64,000 nucleotides of DNA from an uncultured Arachnia sp. (GTDB lineage Bacteria > Actinomycetota > Actinomycetes > Propionibacteriales > Propionibacteriaceae), in NCBI GenBank assembly GCA_947493995.1, contig CANLTJ010000009.1:1-64000 (forward strand), written 5' to 3'. Shown here piece by piece: positions 9,390 to 16,846 of the stretch. Within the stretch, counting starts at the first letter, position 1, and each line of letters begins with the position of its first letter. Made by a program: the position numbers and the translations under genes. A model generated the notes under the pieces. The model saw only the letters and a program-made list of their open reading frames with translations. It ran no database searches and was not told where the DNA came from.

Positions 9390-9515
9390 GCTTTCATGAC
9401 ATCGGTGGAGTAAGGTGGCGGGCGGACGTGGGAAAGCCACGCGCGGTGCTATGCGCCGAATCCCCGCCGCCTGCGAGGGCTGAAGTCCCGGGCCGGCCCG
9501 AATGAAGGTTTTACG

Positions 9516-10967
9516 CTGAACGATCAAGAACAGCCGAGCGAACAGACGTTCGCGGATCTCGGCATCAAGGAAGACATCACATCCGCACTGGCAGAGGCCG
9601 GGATTGTCCACCCCTTCCCCATCCAGTCGCTGGCCATTCCACTGGCGCTCTCAGGTGTGGACCTGATCGGCCAGGCTCGCACCGGTACCGGCAAGACGCT
9701 TGCTTTCGGCACCACCCTGCTGCATCGCATCACCGCACTTGCCGAAACCGCGGCTCACCCGCCCACCCATGGAAAGCCCCGTGCGCTGGTCGTCGCGCCC
9801 ACCCGAGAGTTGGCGCTACAGGTCTCGAGGGACCTGTCCGTCGCTGGCGCGAAGCTGAAGACCCGGGTTCTGACGATCTACGGTGGCACCAGCTACGACG
9901 AGCAGCTGGACACACTGTCATCCGGTGTGGACGTGGTGGTGGGTACCCCGGGACGATTGCTCGATCTGTTGAACCGTCGAGCGCTGGACCTGACGAAGAT
10001 CCAGGTGCTCGTGCTGGACGAGGCCGACGAGATGCTCGATCTCGGGTTCCTACCCGACATCGAACGACTGCTTGCGGCAACGCCGAAGCACCGTCAGACG
10101 CTGCTGTTCTCTGCAACGATGCCGGCACCGATCCTCACGCTCGCCCGGGCCACGCTGAATCGTCCCGTGAACATCCGCGCCGAGGGCAGCGATGCGAAAG
10201 CCACCGTCCCGGACACCAAGCAGTACGCCTACCAGGCCCACAACCTGGACAAGCCGGAGATCGTCGCGCGCATCGCGCAGGGCAGGGACACCTCGAAGAT
10301 GATGGTGTTCTGCCGCACGAAGCGCAATGCGCAGCGTCTCACCGATGAACTCGTGGATCGGGGCTTCCCCGCCGCCGCCATCCATGGAGACCTCAACCAG
10401 GCGGCCCGAGAGCGTGCGCTGAAGAAGTTCCGGGCGGACACCATCACGATCCTGGTGGCCACCGATGTCGCGGCCCGCGGTATCGACATCACCGGTGTCA
10501 GCCACGTCATCAACTATGAGTGCCCGGACACGGCCAACACCTACGTCCACCGGATCGGACGCACCGGCCGTGCTGGCCAGAAGGGTGTGTCGGTCACGCT
10601 GGTGGACTGGGCTGACGTGACGCGGTGGAAGGTCATCGACAAGGAGCTGGACCTCAATCTGCCTCCTCTCGTGGAGACCTATTCCAGCTCACCGCACCTC
10701 TTCTCCGACCTCGACATCCCCGAGGGGACACGCGGCAGACTGCCCGGAGCCAAGCGCGCGGAGCGTAAGGAGCGCAGCGACGGTGATCGGCACACCGATC
10801 GCGGGTCGCGTGACTCCGGTGATGGAGGACGGCGGCGCCGCTCGCGACGAAACTCCTCCACCGAGGCCGCCGGTGACCACCCCAGGTCGGAGGCAGGTGG
10901 CGCCGGGAAGCCGCGCCGGCGTCGTCGTCGCCGTGCTGGTGTGGAAGTCAGGGACACGTCGCAGTAG
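9516..10967 (+). CDS. DEAD-box ATP-dependent RNA helicase, apparent CTG start
   Basis: RNA helicase of the RhlE/DeaD class, about 483 residues. Motifs: Q motif with FADLG and PFPIQ, ARTGTGKT, PTRELA, TPGR, DEAD, SAT, FCRTKR, ARGID and HRIGRTGR, then an Arg-rich tail likely to bind RNA. No ATG, GTG or TTG occurs in frame between the stop at 9411 and a GTG at 9657, yet the GTG lies after the Q motif. CTG at 9516 has GAAGG 7 nt upstream and yields the expected N-terminus. A five-codon ATG frame (9502-9519) overlaps that CTG. The start is inferred; the helicase identity is certain. Confidence 0.85.
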   Translation: MNDQEQPSEQTFADLGIKEDITSALAEAGIVHPFPIQSLAIPLALSGVDLIGQARTGTGKTLAFGTTLLHRITALAETAAHPPTHGKPRALVVAPTRELALQVSRDLSVAGAKLKTRVLTIYGGTSYDEQLDTLSSGVDVVVGTPGRLLDLLNRRALDLTKIQVLVLDEADEMLDLGFLPDIERLLAATPKHRQTLLFSATMPAPILTLARATLNRPVNIRAEGSDAKATVPDTKQYAYQAHNLDKPEIVARIAQGRDTSKMMVFCRTKRNAQRLTDELVDRGFPAAAIHGDLNQAARERALKKFRADTITILVATDVAARGIDITGVSHVINYECPDTANTYVHRIGRTGRAGQKGVSVTLVDWADVTRWKVIDKELDLNLPPLVETYSSSPHLFSDLDIPEGTRGRLPGAKRAERKERSDGDRHTDRGSRDSGDGGRRRRSRRNSSTEAAGDHPRSEAGGAGKPRRRRRRRAGVEVRDTSQ

Positions 10968-10971
10968 TCGC

Positions 10972-10991
10972 CGCAGGGCATGCGCCCTGCG
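10972..10991. terminator. Bidirectional hairpin between the helicase gene and trpS
   Basis: Perfect 8-bp stem CGCAGGGC/GCCCTGCG with ATGC loop, 4 nt after the helicase stop and in the 74-bp gap between convergent genes. No U run follows on either strand. Confidence 0.55.
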
Positions 10992-11041
10992 CTACACGGC
11001 TACCTGATGAGAGCCAGCGAGTCAGACCGGTGGCTGGTTCG

Positions 11042-12130
11042 TCAGTAGTCCATGTTCATGGCCCGGCGGACCTCATCCAGCGTGTCGTCGGCGACGGCAC
11101 CGGCCCGAGCGTTGCCGTCGGCCAGGATTGCGGCCAGGTGTCCGGGGTCCGCGACGATCTCTGCACGTCTGGCGCGGTGCCCGGCGAAACGTTCGTTGAC
11201 GGCTTCGGTGACGAGTTTTTTCAAGCCACCTCCTCCGGCGTCACCGAGTTCTGCAGCCACATCCTCCGGGGACCGGTCGAGGCACAGCGCTGCGAGGTTG
11301 ACGAGGTTGGAGACCTCTGGGCGGTTCATCGGATCGTAGGTGATGTGCCGGTCTGAGTCCGTGACGGCGCGCTTGAGGAGTTTGGCCGTCTCGTCTTCAC
11401 TCATGCCCAGCTCGATGGTGTTGTTCCTGGATTTGCTCATCTTGGCGCCGTCGAGCCCCAGGATGGTTCCTGAGCGGCTGAGCAGGGCTTCCGGTTGGGG
11501 GAAGACGGGACGCTCTGGAACGGAGCGCCCGTAGCGCTCGTCGAATCGACGGGCAACCACCCGCGCCTGTTCGAGGTGGGGCAACTGGTCCTTGCCGACG
11601 GGAACGACGTTGGCCTTGCAGAACAGGATGTCGGCGCTCTGGTGCACGGGATAGGTCAGCAGGAGACCGGACATGGGGCGTTCCCCCGTGTCGTCGAGCT
11701 CCGTCTTGACCGTGGGATTGCGACGCAGCTCCGCATCAGTGACCAGGGACAGGAACGGCAGCATGAGTTGGTTCAGAGCCGGCACGGACGAGTGGGTGAA
11801 GATCGTGACCTTCTCCGGATCCAGCCCGGCGGCGACGTAATCGGCGAGCAGCGAGTGGACACGCTCCCGGAGGGGGCCGACGCCGTCGCGATCGGTGATC
11901 ACCTGGTAGTCGGCGATCACGAGGAAGGTCTCGACGCCGGCATTGGCCAGGCGGACGCGATTCTCCAGGGATCCGAACCAGTGACCGATGTGCAGATTTC
12001 CGGTGGGACGGTCTCCCGTCAGCATGCGGAACCGGGAGGGATCGGTGGAGATGGACTGCTCAATCTCGGCACTGCGCGCGGTGGATCGTGCCAGCGAAGC
12101 CTCCGAACTCGCCATCGTCTCTGCATCCAT
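11042..12130 (-). CDS. trpS: Tryptophanyl-tRNA synthetase
   Basis: Class I aminoacyl-tRNA synthetase charging tRNA-Trp, 362 residues. The HIGH-type signature is GNLHIGHW near residue 44 and the KMSKS loop is GAKMSKS near 216. The C-terminal part (KKLVTEAVNERF...) is typical of bacterial TrpS. About 35 residues precede the Rossmann fold, slightly more than in short bacterial enzymes. ATG at 12130 is preceded by GGGGAG at about 6 nt. It converges on the DEAD-box helicase gene and looks monocistronic. Confidence 0.95.
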   Translation of the reverse strand: MDAETMASSEASLARSTARSAEIEQSISTDPSRFRMLTGDRPTGNLHIGHWFGSLENRVRLANAGVETFLVIADYQVITDRDGVGPLRERVHSLLADYVAAGLDPEKVTIFTHSSVPALNQLMLPFLSLVTDAELRRNPTVKTELDDTGERPMSGLLLTYPVHQSADILFCKANVVPVGKDQLPHLEQARVVARRFDERYGRSVPERPVFPQPEALLSRSGTILGLDGAKMSKSRNNTIELGMSEDETAKLLKRAVTDSDRHITYDPMNRPEVSNLVNLAALCLDRSPEDVAAELGDAGGGGLKKLVTEAVNERFAGHRARRAEIVADPGHLAAILADGNARAGAVADDTLDEVRRAMNMDY

Positions 12131-12214
12131 GTCTGCTCCCCTTCATCGGCTCGGCGACAACGGGTGAAACCCTACCGGTCGCGTGCCGGTATTCACCACC
12201 GCGGTGGAGACGGG

Positions 12215-13066
12215 TCAGACAGTGCCGCCGCGCGACCGGATGCGTGAGACGAGCTCCAGGAATGCGGATTTGCGCGTCAGGTTGATTCCGAGTGGGTGGC
12301 CCTTCTTCCCGGCACCGTGGTAGTCGCTGGAGCCGGTGCGGATCAATCCCAGGCGGGCGCCCATCTCGAACAGCAGGCGTCGAGTGTCGGTGTCGTGGTC
12401 CTCATGGTCCACCTCGATCCCGTCCAGCCCGTACCCGGCCACGAGGCTCTCCAGGAGGGATGCGGTCACGACGTCGTAGTTGCCGCGGGACCATGGATGC
12501 GCGATCACGGCCGCTCCGCCCGCCTCATGGACCAGCGTGATGGCGCGGGCCAGGTCAGTGCTGTAACGCGCCACGTAACCGGGTTTGCCCTCGGCGAGGT
12601 ACTTGTCGAAGGCTTCAGTGCGGTCGGCGACGTAGCCCCTGGCCACCATCGCGTCGGCGACGTGCGGTCTTCCCAGCGCTCGGGCTGACTGCGCGGCTGC
12701 GGTGATGTCGTCGAGGCTCACCGGCACCCCGGCCTCGGACAGCTGCCGACACATGGCAGGAAGGCGTCGAGAACGGCCGTCACGCACGGTGGCCAGCTCC
12801 TGGGTGAGGGCGGGGTGGTGCATGTCGCAGCCGTAGCCGAGCAGGTGGACGCTGTGTCCCGCCACGTCGGTGGACATCTCGATCCCCGGAACCACGCGTA
12901 CGCCCATCCGCTCTCCGGCGGCAACTGCCTCCGGCACACCGTCGAAGGTGTCGTGATCGGTCAGCGCGATGACGTCCAGTCCCGCTTCCAACGCCTTGAG
13001 CACCAGCCCCGTGGGGGTGTCCGTGCCGTCGCTGACCCTGGAATGGGTGTGGAGATCGATCCTCAT
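12215..13066 (-). CDS. PHP-domain phosphoesterase (YciV/RNase AM-like)
   Basis: A 283-residue PHP metal-dependent phosphoesterase. The signatures are DLHTHSRVSDGT at the N-terminus, ALTDHDTFDG near residue 36, GIEMS near 62, AVIAHP near 190 and SSDYHG near 262, together forming the trinuclear metal site. The closest described group is the 3',5'-nucleotide bisphosphate phosphatase and 5'-exoribonuclease family, so a role in nucleotide or RNA turnover is likely but the substrate is inferred. It has 63 bp between it and the plus-strand DUF2505 gene, with which it is divergent. Confidence 0.82.
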   Translation of the reverse strand: MRIDLHTHSRVSDGTDTPTGLVLKALEAGLDVIALTDHDTFDGVPEAVAAGERMGVRVVPGIEMSTDVAGHSVHLLGYGCDMHHPALTQELATVRDGRSRRLPAMCRQLSEAGVPVSLDDITAAAQSARALGRPHVADAMVARGYVADRTEAFDKYLAEGKPGYVARYSTDLARAITLVHEAGGAAVIAHPWSRGNYDVVTASLLESLVAGYGLDGIEVDHEDHDTDTRRLLFEMGARLGLIRTGSSDYHGAGKKGHPLGINLTRKSAFLELVSRIRSRGGTV

Positions 13067-13127
13067 GCCCTCATCCTAGGAGGAAGGATGCACTGTCCCT
13101 TGCCGGGGATGGTCTAGATTGTCCCGC

Positions 13128-13601
13128 ATGCACCTCAGCTACAAGCACAGCTACCCCGCCTCGAGCGATGAGGTGGTGGCCCTGATGGCGAATCCGGACT
13201 TCATCTCCGATGTTGCCGAGCATGCGGGCGCAACGAGTCACGACGTCAGGATCGAGGGCCGTACCACGCACATGGAGATGGCGCTCGTTGCCCCCAACGA
13301 CATCCGCAAGTTCGTTGGCAACACCATCCACGTGACCGAGGCACTGACCTGGGGTGACCCCGACGCCCGGGGGGTGCGCCACGGGAACATCGAGTTCAGC
13401 GTGGCCGGTCTCCCCGTCAACGTCAATGCCGACGCGGTGCTGAGCCCCACCGGCCCGGCGAGTTGCCTGGCAACGTATGAGGGGGATCTCAACGTGAAGA
13501 TCCCTCTGGTCGGGAAGAAGGTCGAATCCCTGGTGGCTCCCTCCATCGACGACGCATTCGCCGGCCTGGAGCGCCGCGCGATCCACTGGCTGACCTCCTG
13601 A
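13128..13601 (+). CDS. DUF2505 family protein
   Basis: A 157-residue protein whose shape (MHLSYKHSYPASSDEVVALM..., ending FAGLERRAIHWL) matches DUF2505, an actinobacterial family related to the START/polyketide-cyclase fold that may bind a hydrophobic ligand. ATG at 13128 is chosen over a TTG at 13119. No Shine-Dalgarno sequence is visible, while TAGATT lies 7 nt before the ATG, so the message may be leaderless. Function unknown. Confidence 0.72.
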   Translation: MHLSYKHSYPASSDEVVALMANPDFISDVAEHAGATSHDVRIEGRTTHMEMALVAPNDIRKFVGNTIHVTEALTWGDPDARGVRHGNIEFSVAGLPVNVNADAVLSPTGPASCLATYEGDLNVKIPLVGKKVESLVAPSIDDAFAGLERRAIHWLTS

Positions 13602-13644
13602 GCCTGCTCTCGTCAGGCAGCCGCGCGGGGGTGGTGGTCCCGGC

Positions 13645-14823
13645 TCAGCCGTCGATGCAGAGTTCGAAACCGCGCAACCGATACCCGGCAATCAGCTCGT
13701 CCCAGGACAGGCTCGGTGTCTGCACCACCCGGATGGGAAGTGCCAGCAGCTTCTGCAGCAGCACGTCGGTTTCCTGGATGGCCAGGGCATTGCCGGGGCA
13801 CTTGTGTGCGCCGTCGCCGAAGCTCATGACTTCGGCGCCGTAACCAGCGGCGACGTCGCGTCCCGGACACAAGTCGAGCGGCTCCTCGCCTGCGACGTCC
13901 TCGTCGGCGTTGGCGGCGCGCACGTAGAGATCCATCAGGGCACCTGCCGGGATGGTCTGGTCGCCGACGGCCAGGTCCTGTCCCGCCCGGCGGTACAGAT
14001 GCCCCACCACGGGCTCGAGTCGCAGGATCTCTCCGAGCATTGCGAGGCGCTCCTTCTCCCCCGAGACGAGGTAGCGCTGCCTGAGCTCCGGCTTCTCCAG
14101 GAAGTGCCAGACTGCCATGGAGATGAACTCGCGAGTGGTGACCATACCGGCGGCACCGTAGGTCAGGCACTCGATCATGATCTCCACCCCCTTGTAGCCC
14201 TGCTCCAGCAGATGACTGATGACGTCCTGCTGCGGGTGTTTCCGTCTCGCCCTCACGGCCGGGAGAACGTCCCGGATGTAGAACGGGATCAACGGCAGCG
14301 CGCCCGCGATCGGTGCCCACAGCCGCGTCCACCAGCTGCGTCCACCACCTTGCTTGGCATGGTCGTACTCCGGCTGGTTGAACAGCCGCTCCAGGCGGCG
14401 CGACAGACCGGCCGTCGATGAGTTCGTCAGGCCGATCACCTCGGCGGCGACGGTGACGGAGTACTCCATGGCGAGGTCGTCCAGCGTGAACCGGTTCCCG
14501 GCGTCGGCCAGCAGCGCGGTGGATCGGGCGTCCATCAGTTCCCGGTAGCGGCGTGACACCACCTTGGGGGCGAAGAACCTCGCGATGAGGGAGCGCTGCT
14601 TGCGATGCTCCTCACCGTCGGCGAAGAGGATGGGTTGCCGGAGCCGCGGCATGTTCACCGATTCTGAGGTGAATCCCGCCTGGGTGGTGGCGTCGTTGGC
14701 CCGGAGCACCTCCCGGACGAAGCGTGCATCCCTGACGTGCCAGACGCCATCGCGCAGTTCCAGTCCGGGCCCTGCGGCCTCGCCTGCCCGAACACTCTTG
14801 CGATCACCCGTCGATACAGTCAT
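13645..14823 (-). CDS. Cytochrome P450 monooxygenase
   Basis: A 392-residue soluble class I bacterial P450. The heme-binding loop is FGDGAHKCPG with Cys342 as thiolate ligand. The K-helix ExxR is EILR, and the I-helix oxygen-activation segment AGMVTT keeps the Thr pair. FADGEEHRKQRSLI is the C-helix heme propionate region. No ferredoxin or reductase gene adjoins it, so the redox partner is encoded elsewhere. The substrate cannot be predicted. It follows ku on the same strand but a strong palindrome separates them, and the RBS before 14823 is weak. Confidence 0.88.
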   Translation of the reverse strand: MTVSTGDRKSVRAGEAAGPGLELRDGVWHVRDARFVREVLRANDATTQAGFTSESVNMPRLRQPILFADGEEHRKQRSLIARFFAPKVVSRRYRELMDARSTALLADAGNRFTLDDLAMEYSVTVAAEVIGLTNSSTAGLSRRLERLFNQPEYDHAKQGGGRSWWTRLWAPIAGALPLIPFYIRDVLPAVRARRKHPQQDVISHLLEQGYKGVEIMIECLTYGAAGMVTTREFISMAVWHFLEKPELRQRYLVSGEKERLAMLGEILRLEPVVGHLYRRAGQDLAVGDQTIPAGALMDLYVRAANADEDVAGEEPLDLCPGRDVAAGYGAEVMSFGDGAHKCPGNALAIQETDVLLQKLLALPIRVVQTPSLSWDELIAGYRLRGFELCIDG

Positions 14824-14855
14824 GTATCCATTGTGCCTCGTCCACGGGCCATTCC

Positions 14856-14887
14856 GGCGGGCTGCACACCCGGGTGTGCAGCCCGCC
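14856..14887 (-). terminator. Perfect 32-bp palindrome after ku
   Basis: Two 16-bp arms (GGCGGGCTGCACACCC and its exact complement) meet with no spacer and begin directly after the ku stop codon. In RNA this would fold to a GC-rich hairpin with a small loop. No U run follows, and the P450 ATG is only 32 nt further on. It may terminate ku or attenuate read-through into the P450 gene. Confidence 0.6.
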
Positions 14888-15697
14888 TCAGCTGGCCTTG
14901 GCCTCGGCCGCCTCCGCGCGCCGCTTCTTGGCAGCCTCCACCGAGGCCTTGAGAGTGGCCATCAGGTCCACCACGTCGCCGGTGCCCTCCTCCGTGTCCT
15001 CGTGGGCAGGCATGGGAGTGCCGGCAAGTTTGGCCTCCACCACCTCCTCCAGTGCCTCGCGATACGAATCGGTGAAGGCATCCGGATCGAAGGTGCCCTC
15101 CAGCTGACCAATCAGGAGATTGGCCATCTCGATCTCCGCATCCGAGATGGTGACCTCCTCCGACGGTGCGGCAAACTCCCCGTCCCGCAGTTCGTCCGGC
15201 CAGTACATGGTGTGCATCACCAGCAGGTCGTGGTGCGGCCGGATCAGGGCGAGCGACTCCCGGGATCGCAGGGCGACCTTGACCACCGCCACCTTGTTGC
15301 CCCGGCACAGGGCCTCCCGCAACAAGACGTAGGGCTTCTGGCCCGTTTTCTGGGGTTCCATAAAATAGGCGCGCTGCAGATACATCTCGTCGATCTCGTC
15401 CGCCTCCACGAACTGGACCACATCCACCGCTTTCAGACTTGTCAGAGGCAAAGCATCCAGGTCCTCGGATGTGAGGATCGCCACGCGGCCATCGGGTGCC
15501 TCGTAGCCCTTGGCGATGTCACCCCACTTGAGAACCTGGCCACACTTCTCACAGACCCGCTGGTAGCGCACCCGTCCACCATCCTCGGCGTGGACCTGGT
15601 GAAAGGTGATGTCCTTGTCCTCGGTCGCGCCGTACAGCTTGACCGGAATCGAGACCAGCCCGAAGGACACCGACCCACTCCACATCGCTCTCGGCAT
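14888..15697 (-). CDS. ku: Ku DNA end-binding protein
   Basis: Homodimeric ring-forming protein that binds broken DNA ends and recruits LigD in bacterial non-homologous end joining. The 269-residue protein opens MPRAMWSGSVSFGLVSIPV, the standard bacterial Ku N-terminus, and has the core with the CEKCGQVL knuckle. The lysine- and alanine-rich tail (EAAKKRRAEAAEAKAS) is the segment that contacts LigD or DNA. The start has a G-rich SD about 7 nt upstream; the longer frame to 15835 is leader. No ligD lies in this window. Confidence 0.94.
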   Translation of the reverse strand: MPRAMWSGSVSFGLVSIPVKLYGATEDKDITFHQVHAEDGGRVRYQRVCEKCGQVLKWGDIAKGYEAPDGRVAILTSEDLDALPLTSLKAVDVVQFVEADEIDEMYLQRAYFMEPQKTGQKPYVLLREALCRGNKVAVVKVALRSRESLALIRPHHDLLVMHTMYWPDELRDGEFAAPSEEVTISDAEIEMANLLIGQLEGTFDPDAFTDSYREALEEVVEAKLAGTPMPAHEDTEEGTGDVVDLMATLKASVEAAKKRRAEAAEAKAS

Positions 15698-15853
15698 TGG
15701 AGCACCCCCTTCACAAGAATTCCCCGCGCGTGCCCGCGCGTGTGTGGAAGCCATCGTGTCACTGACACGGCGCAGATGACGAGAGTCCAGCGAGAAACGG
15801 CAATCCGCCGACAGGCTTCGGCGATGCTTGCGCACCCCGGGTAGGGGTCGGTT

Positions 15854-16360
15854 TCAGTCTGCCCGGCGGTATTCCTCGACGTCATTCCACAGCAGGTCGT
15901 GACCGTGCAGCAGTTCCTGCACCTCGTCCATCTCCCAGGCTAGATCAATCTCCAGTCCTTTCGCGGCCGCGGCCGCAGGAGCCGGATCCACGTCGTCGGC
16001 GTCGCTGAACCAGCAGGTCATGGCGGATTGGGGAACGCGTCCGACGACGCAGGCCCCGTTGGCCAAATCCTCCCCGGGCGAGATCAGGGACGTGTCCACT
16101 TCGGCCACCAGCACCAGCCGCTCACCGTGCGTCGCCAGTGCTGCCACCGACGCCAGCACCAGCGTCGCGTGCTCGGCATCCTCCATCTGGTTGTCCTCAA
16201 AGCCAAGCTCCTCAAGGAGTTCGGGAGTGACGGTATGGGCGGGACGATCCCGCAGTGTGGATGCGCCCACGATGGCATCCAGCTCTGAGCGGTGAACAGG
16301 GACGAAGACTAGTTGGCGATCCACACGGTCACCATAGCCGTCGCAGCCGATGCTGAGCAT
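15854..16360 (-). CDS. DUF6912-type actinobacterial protein
   Basis: A 168-residue acidic protein with QLVFVPVHRSELDAI near the N-terminus and a closing helical part (MDEVQELLHGHDLLWNDVEEYRRAD). It resembles the DUF6912 family; members are found across actinobacteria and have no known role. ATG at 16360 is preceded by AAGGAGG only 3 nt away, and that SD directly abuts an 18-bp hairpin, suggesting translational or transcriptional control. The longer frame to 16714 runs through the divergent promoter region and the lipoprotein gene and is rejected. Confidence 0.68.
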   Translation of the reverse strand: MLSIGCDGYGDRVDRQLVFVPVHRSELDAIVGASTLRDRPAHTVTPELLEELGFEDNQMEDAEHATLVLASVAALATHGERLVLVAEVDTSLISPGEDLANGACVVGRVPQSAMTCWFSDADDVDPAPAAAAAKGLEIDLAWEMDEVQELLHGHDLLWNDVEEYRRAD

Positions 16361-16370
16361 GAGCCTCCTT

Positions 16371-16414
16371 GGGTGTTCAACTTCTGTTGGTAGTCGAACA
16401 GAAGTTGAGCACCC
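16371..16414 (-). promoter_or_regulatory. 18-bp inverted repeat abutting the SD of the DUF6912 gene
   Basis: Arms 16371-16388 (GGGTGTTCAACTTCTGTT) and 16397-16414 are complementary over 18 bp with one G-U pair, around an 8-nt loop. On the minus-strand transcript the base of the stem touches the AAGGAGG Shine-Dalgarno (16370-16364). The gene starts at 16360. It could be an RNA switch or protein-binding hairpin, or a DNA operator in the divergent intergenic region shared with the lipoprotein gene. Confidence 0.55.
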
Positions 16415-16507
16415 AAGTAGCCCGAGCAGGGGGTCGCGGGTGATGTACGGCCGGGGAAGCACGCGGGGTAGGTTGGTGGTCGCTGTTGCTGATCCTAGAG
16501 GAGAGAC

Positions 16508-16846
16508 ATGACCCGCGTTGCACTCGTGCTGCTGCCACTCCTCGTCACACTCGGTCTGGCCGGGTGCACAAACCCCTCCCCGGTGGAATCCACCAGGATT
16601 CTTCTCGACGTCACCGCCACGGCCCCCGCCGAGCCCCGGGAGGAGGAGGTCCCGCTCAGGTCGACGGTGACTCTCGTGGTGGCGTCCGAGGTGGACGGAC
16701 TCCTGCACGTGCACGGCTTCGATGAGGAGGTTGACCTCGTGGCCGGACAGACGTCAGACGTGACGTTCCGCGCCAGCATGGCGGGCGCCTTCGAGGTGGA
16801 GACCCACGATCCCGACGCCGTGTGGATGAAGCTGGTCGTCTCGTGA
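16508..16846 (+). CDS. Lipoprotein with cupredoxin-like domain
   Basis: A 112-residue exported protein with a lipoprotein signal peptide ending LAGC (Cys20). The rest is a compact beta-sandwich pattern (STVTLVVASEVDGLLHVHGF...GAFEVETHDPDAVWMKLVV) like the cupredoxin-like domains of EfeO or copper proteins. HVHGF and THD supply possible metal ligands, but a full blue-copper Cys-His-Met set is not evident. AGGAGAG lies just upstream of the ATG. Its stop overlaps the start of the following membrane protein gene (GTGA), so the two are translated together and probably work together, perhaps in metal handling (inference). Confidence 0.75.
   Translation: MTRVALVLLPLLVTLGLAGCTNPSPVESTRILLDVTATAPAEPREEEVPLRSTVTLVVASEVDGLLHVHGFDEEVDLVAGQTSDVTFRASMAGAFEVETHDPDAVWMKLVVS

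Noticed and set aside
9657..10967. GTG 9657 as the helicase start
   Set aside because: It would remove the Q motif and lies only seven codons before Walker A; homologues begin about 47 residues earlier, matching CTG 9516.
14564..15844. A 426-codon plus-strand open frame
   Set aside because: Antisense to the P450 and ku genes, low-complexity His/Leu-rich translation.
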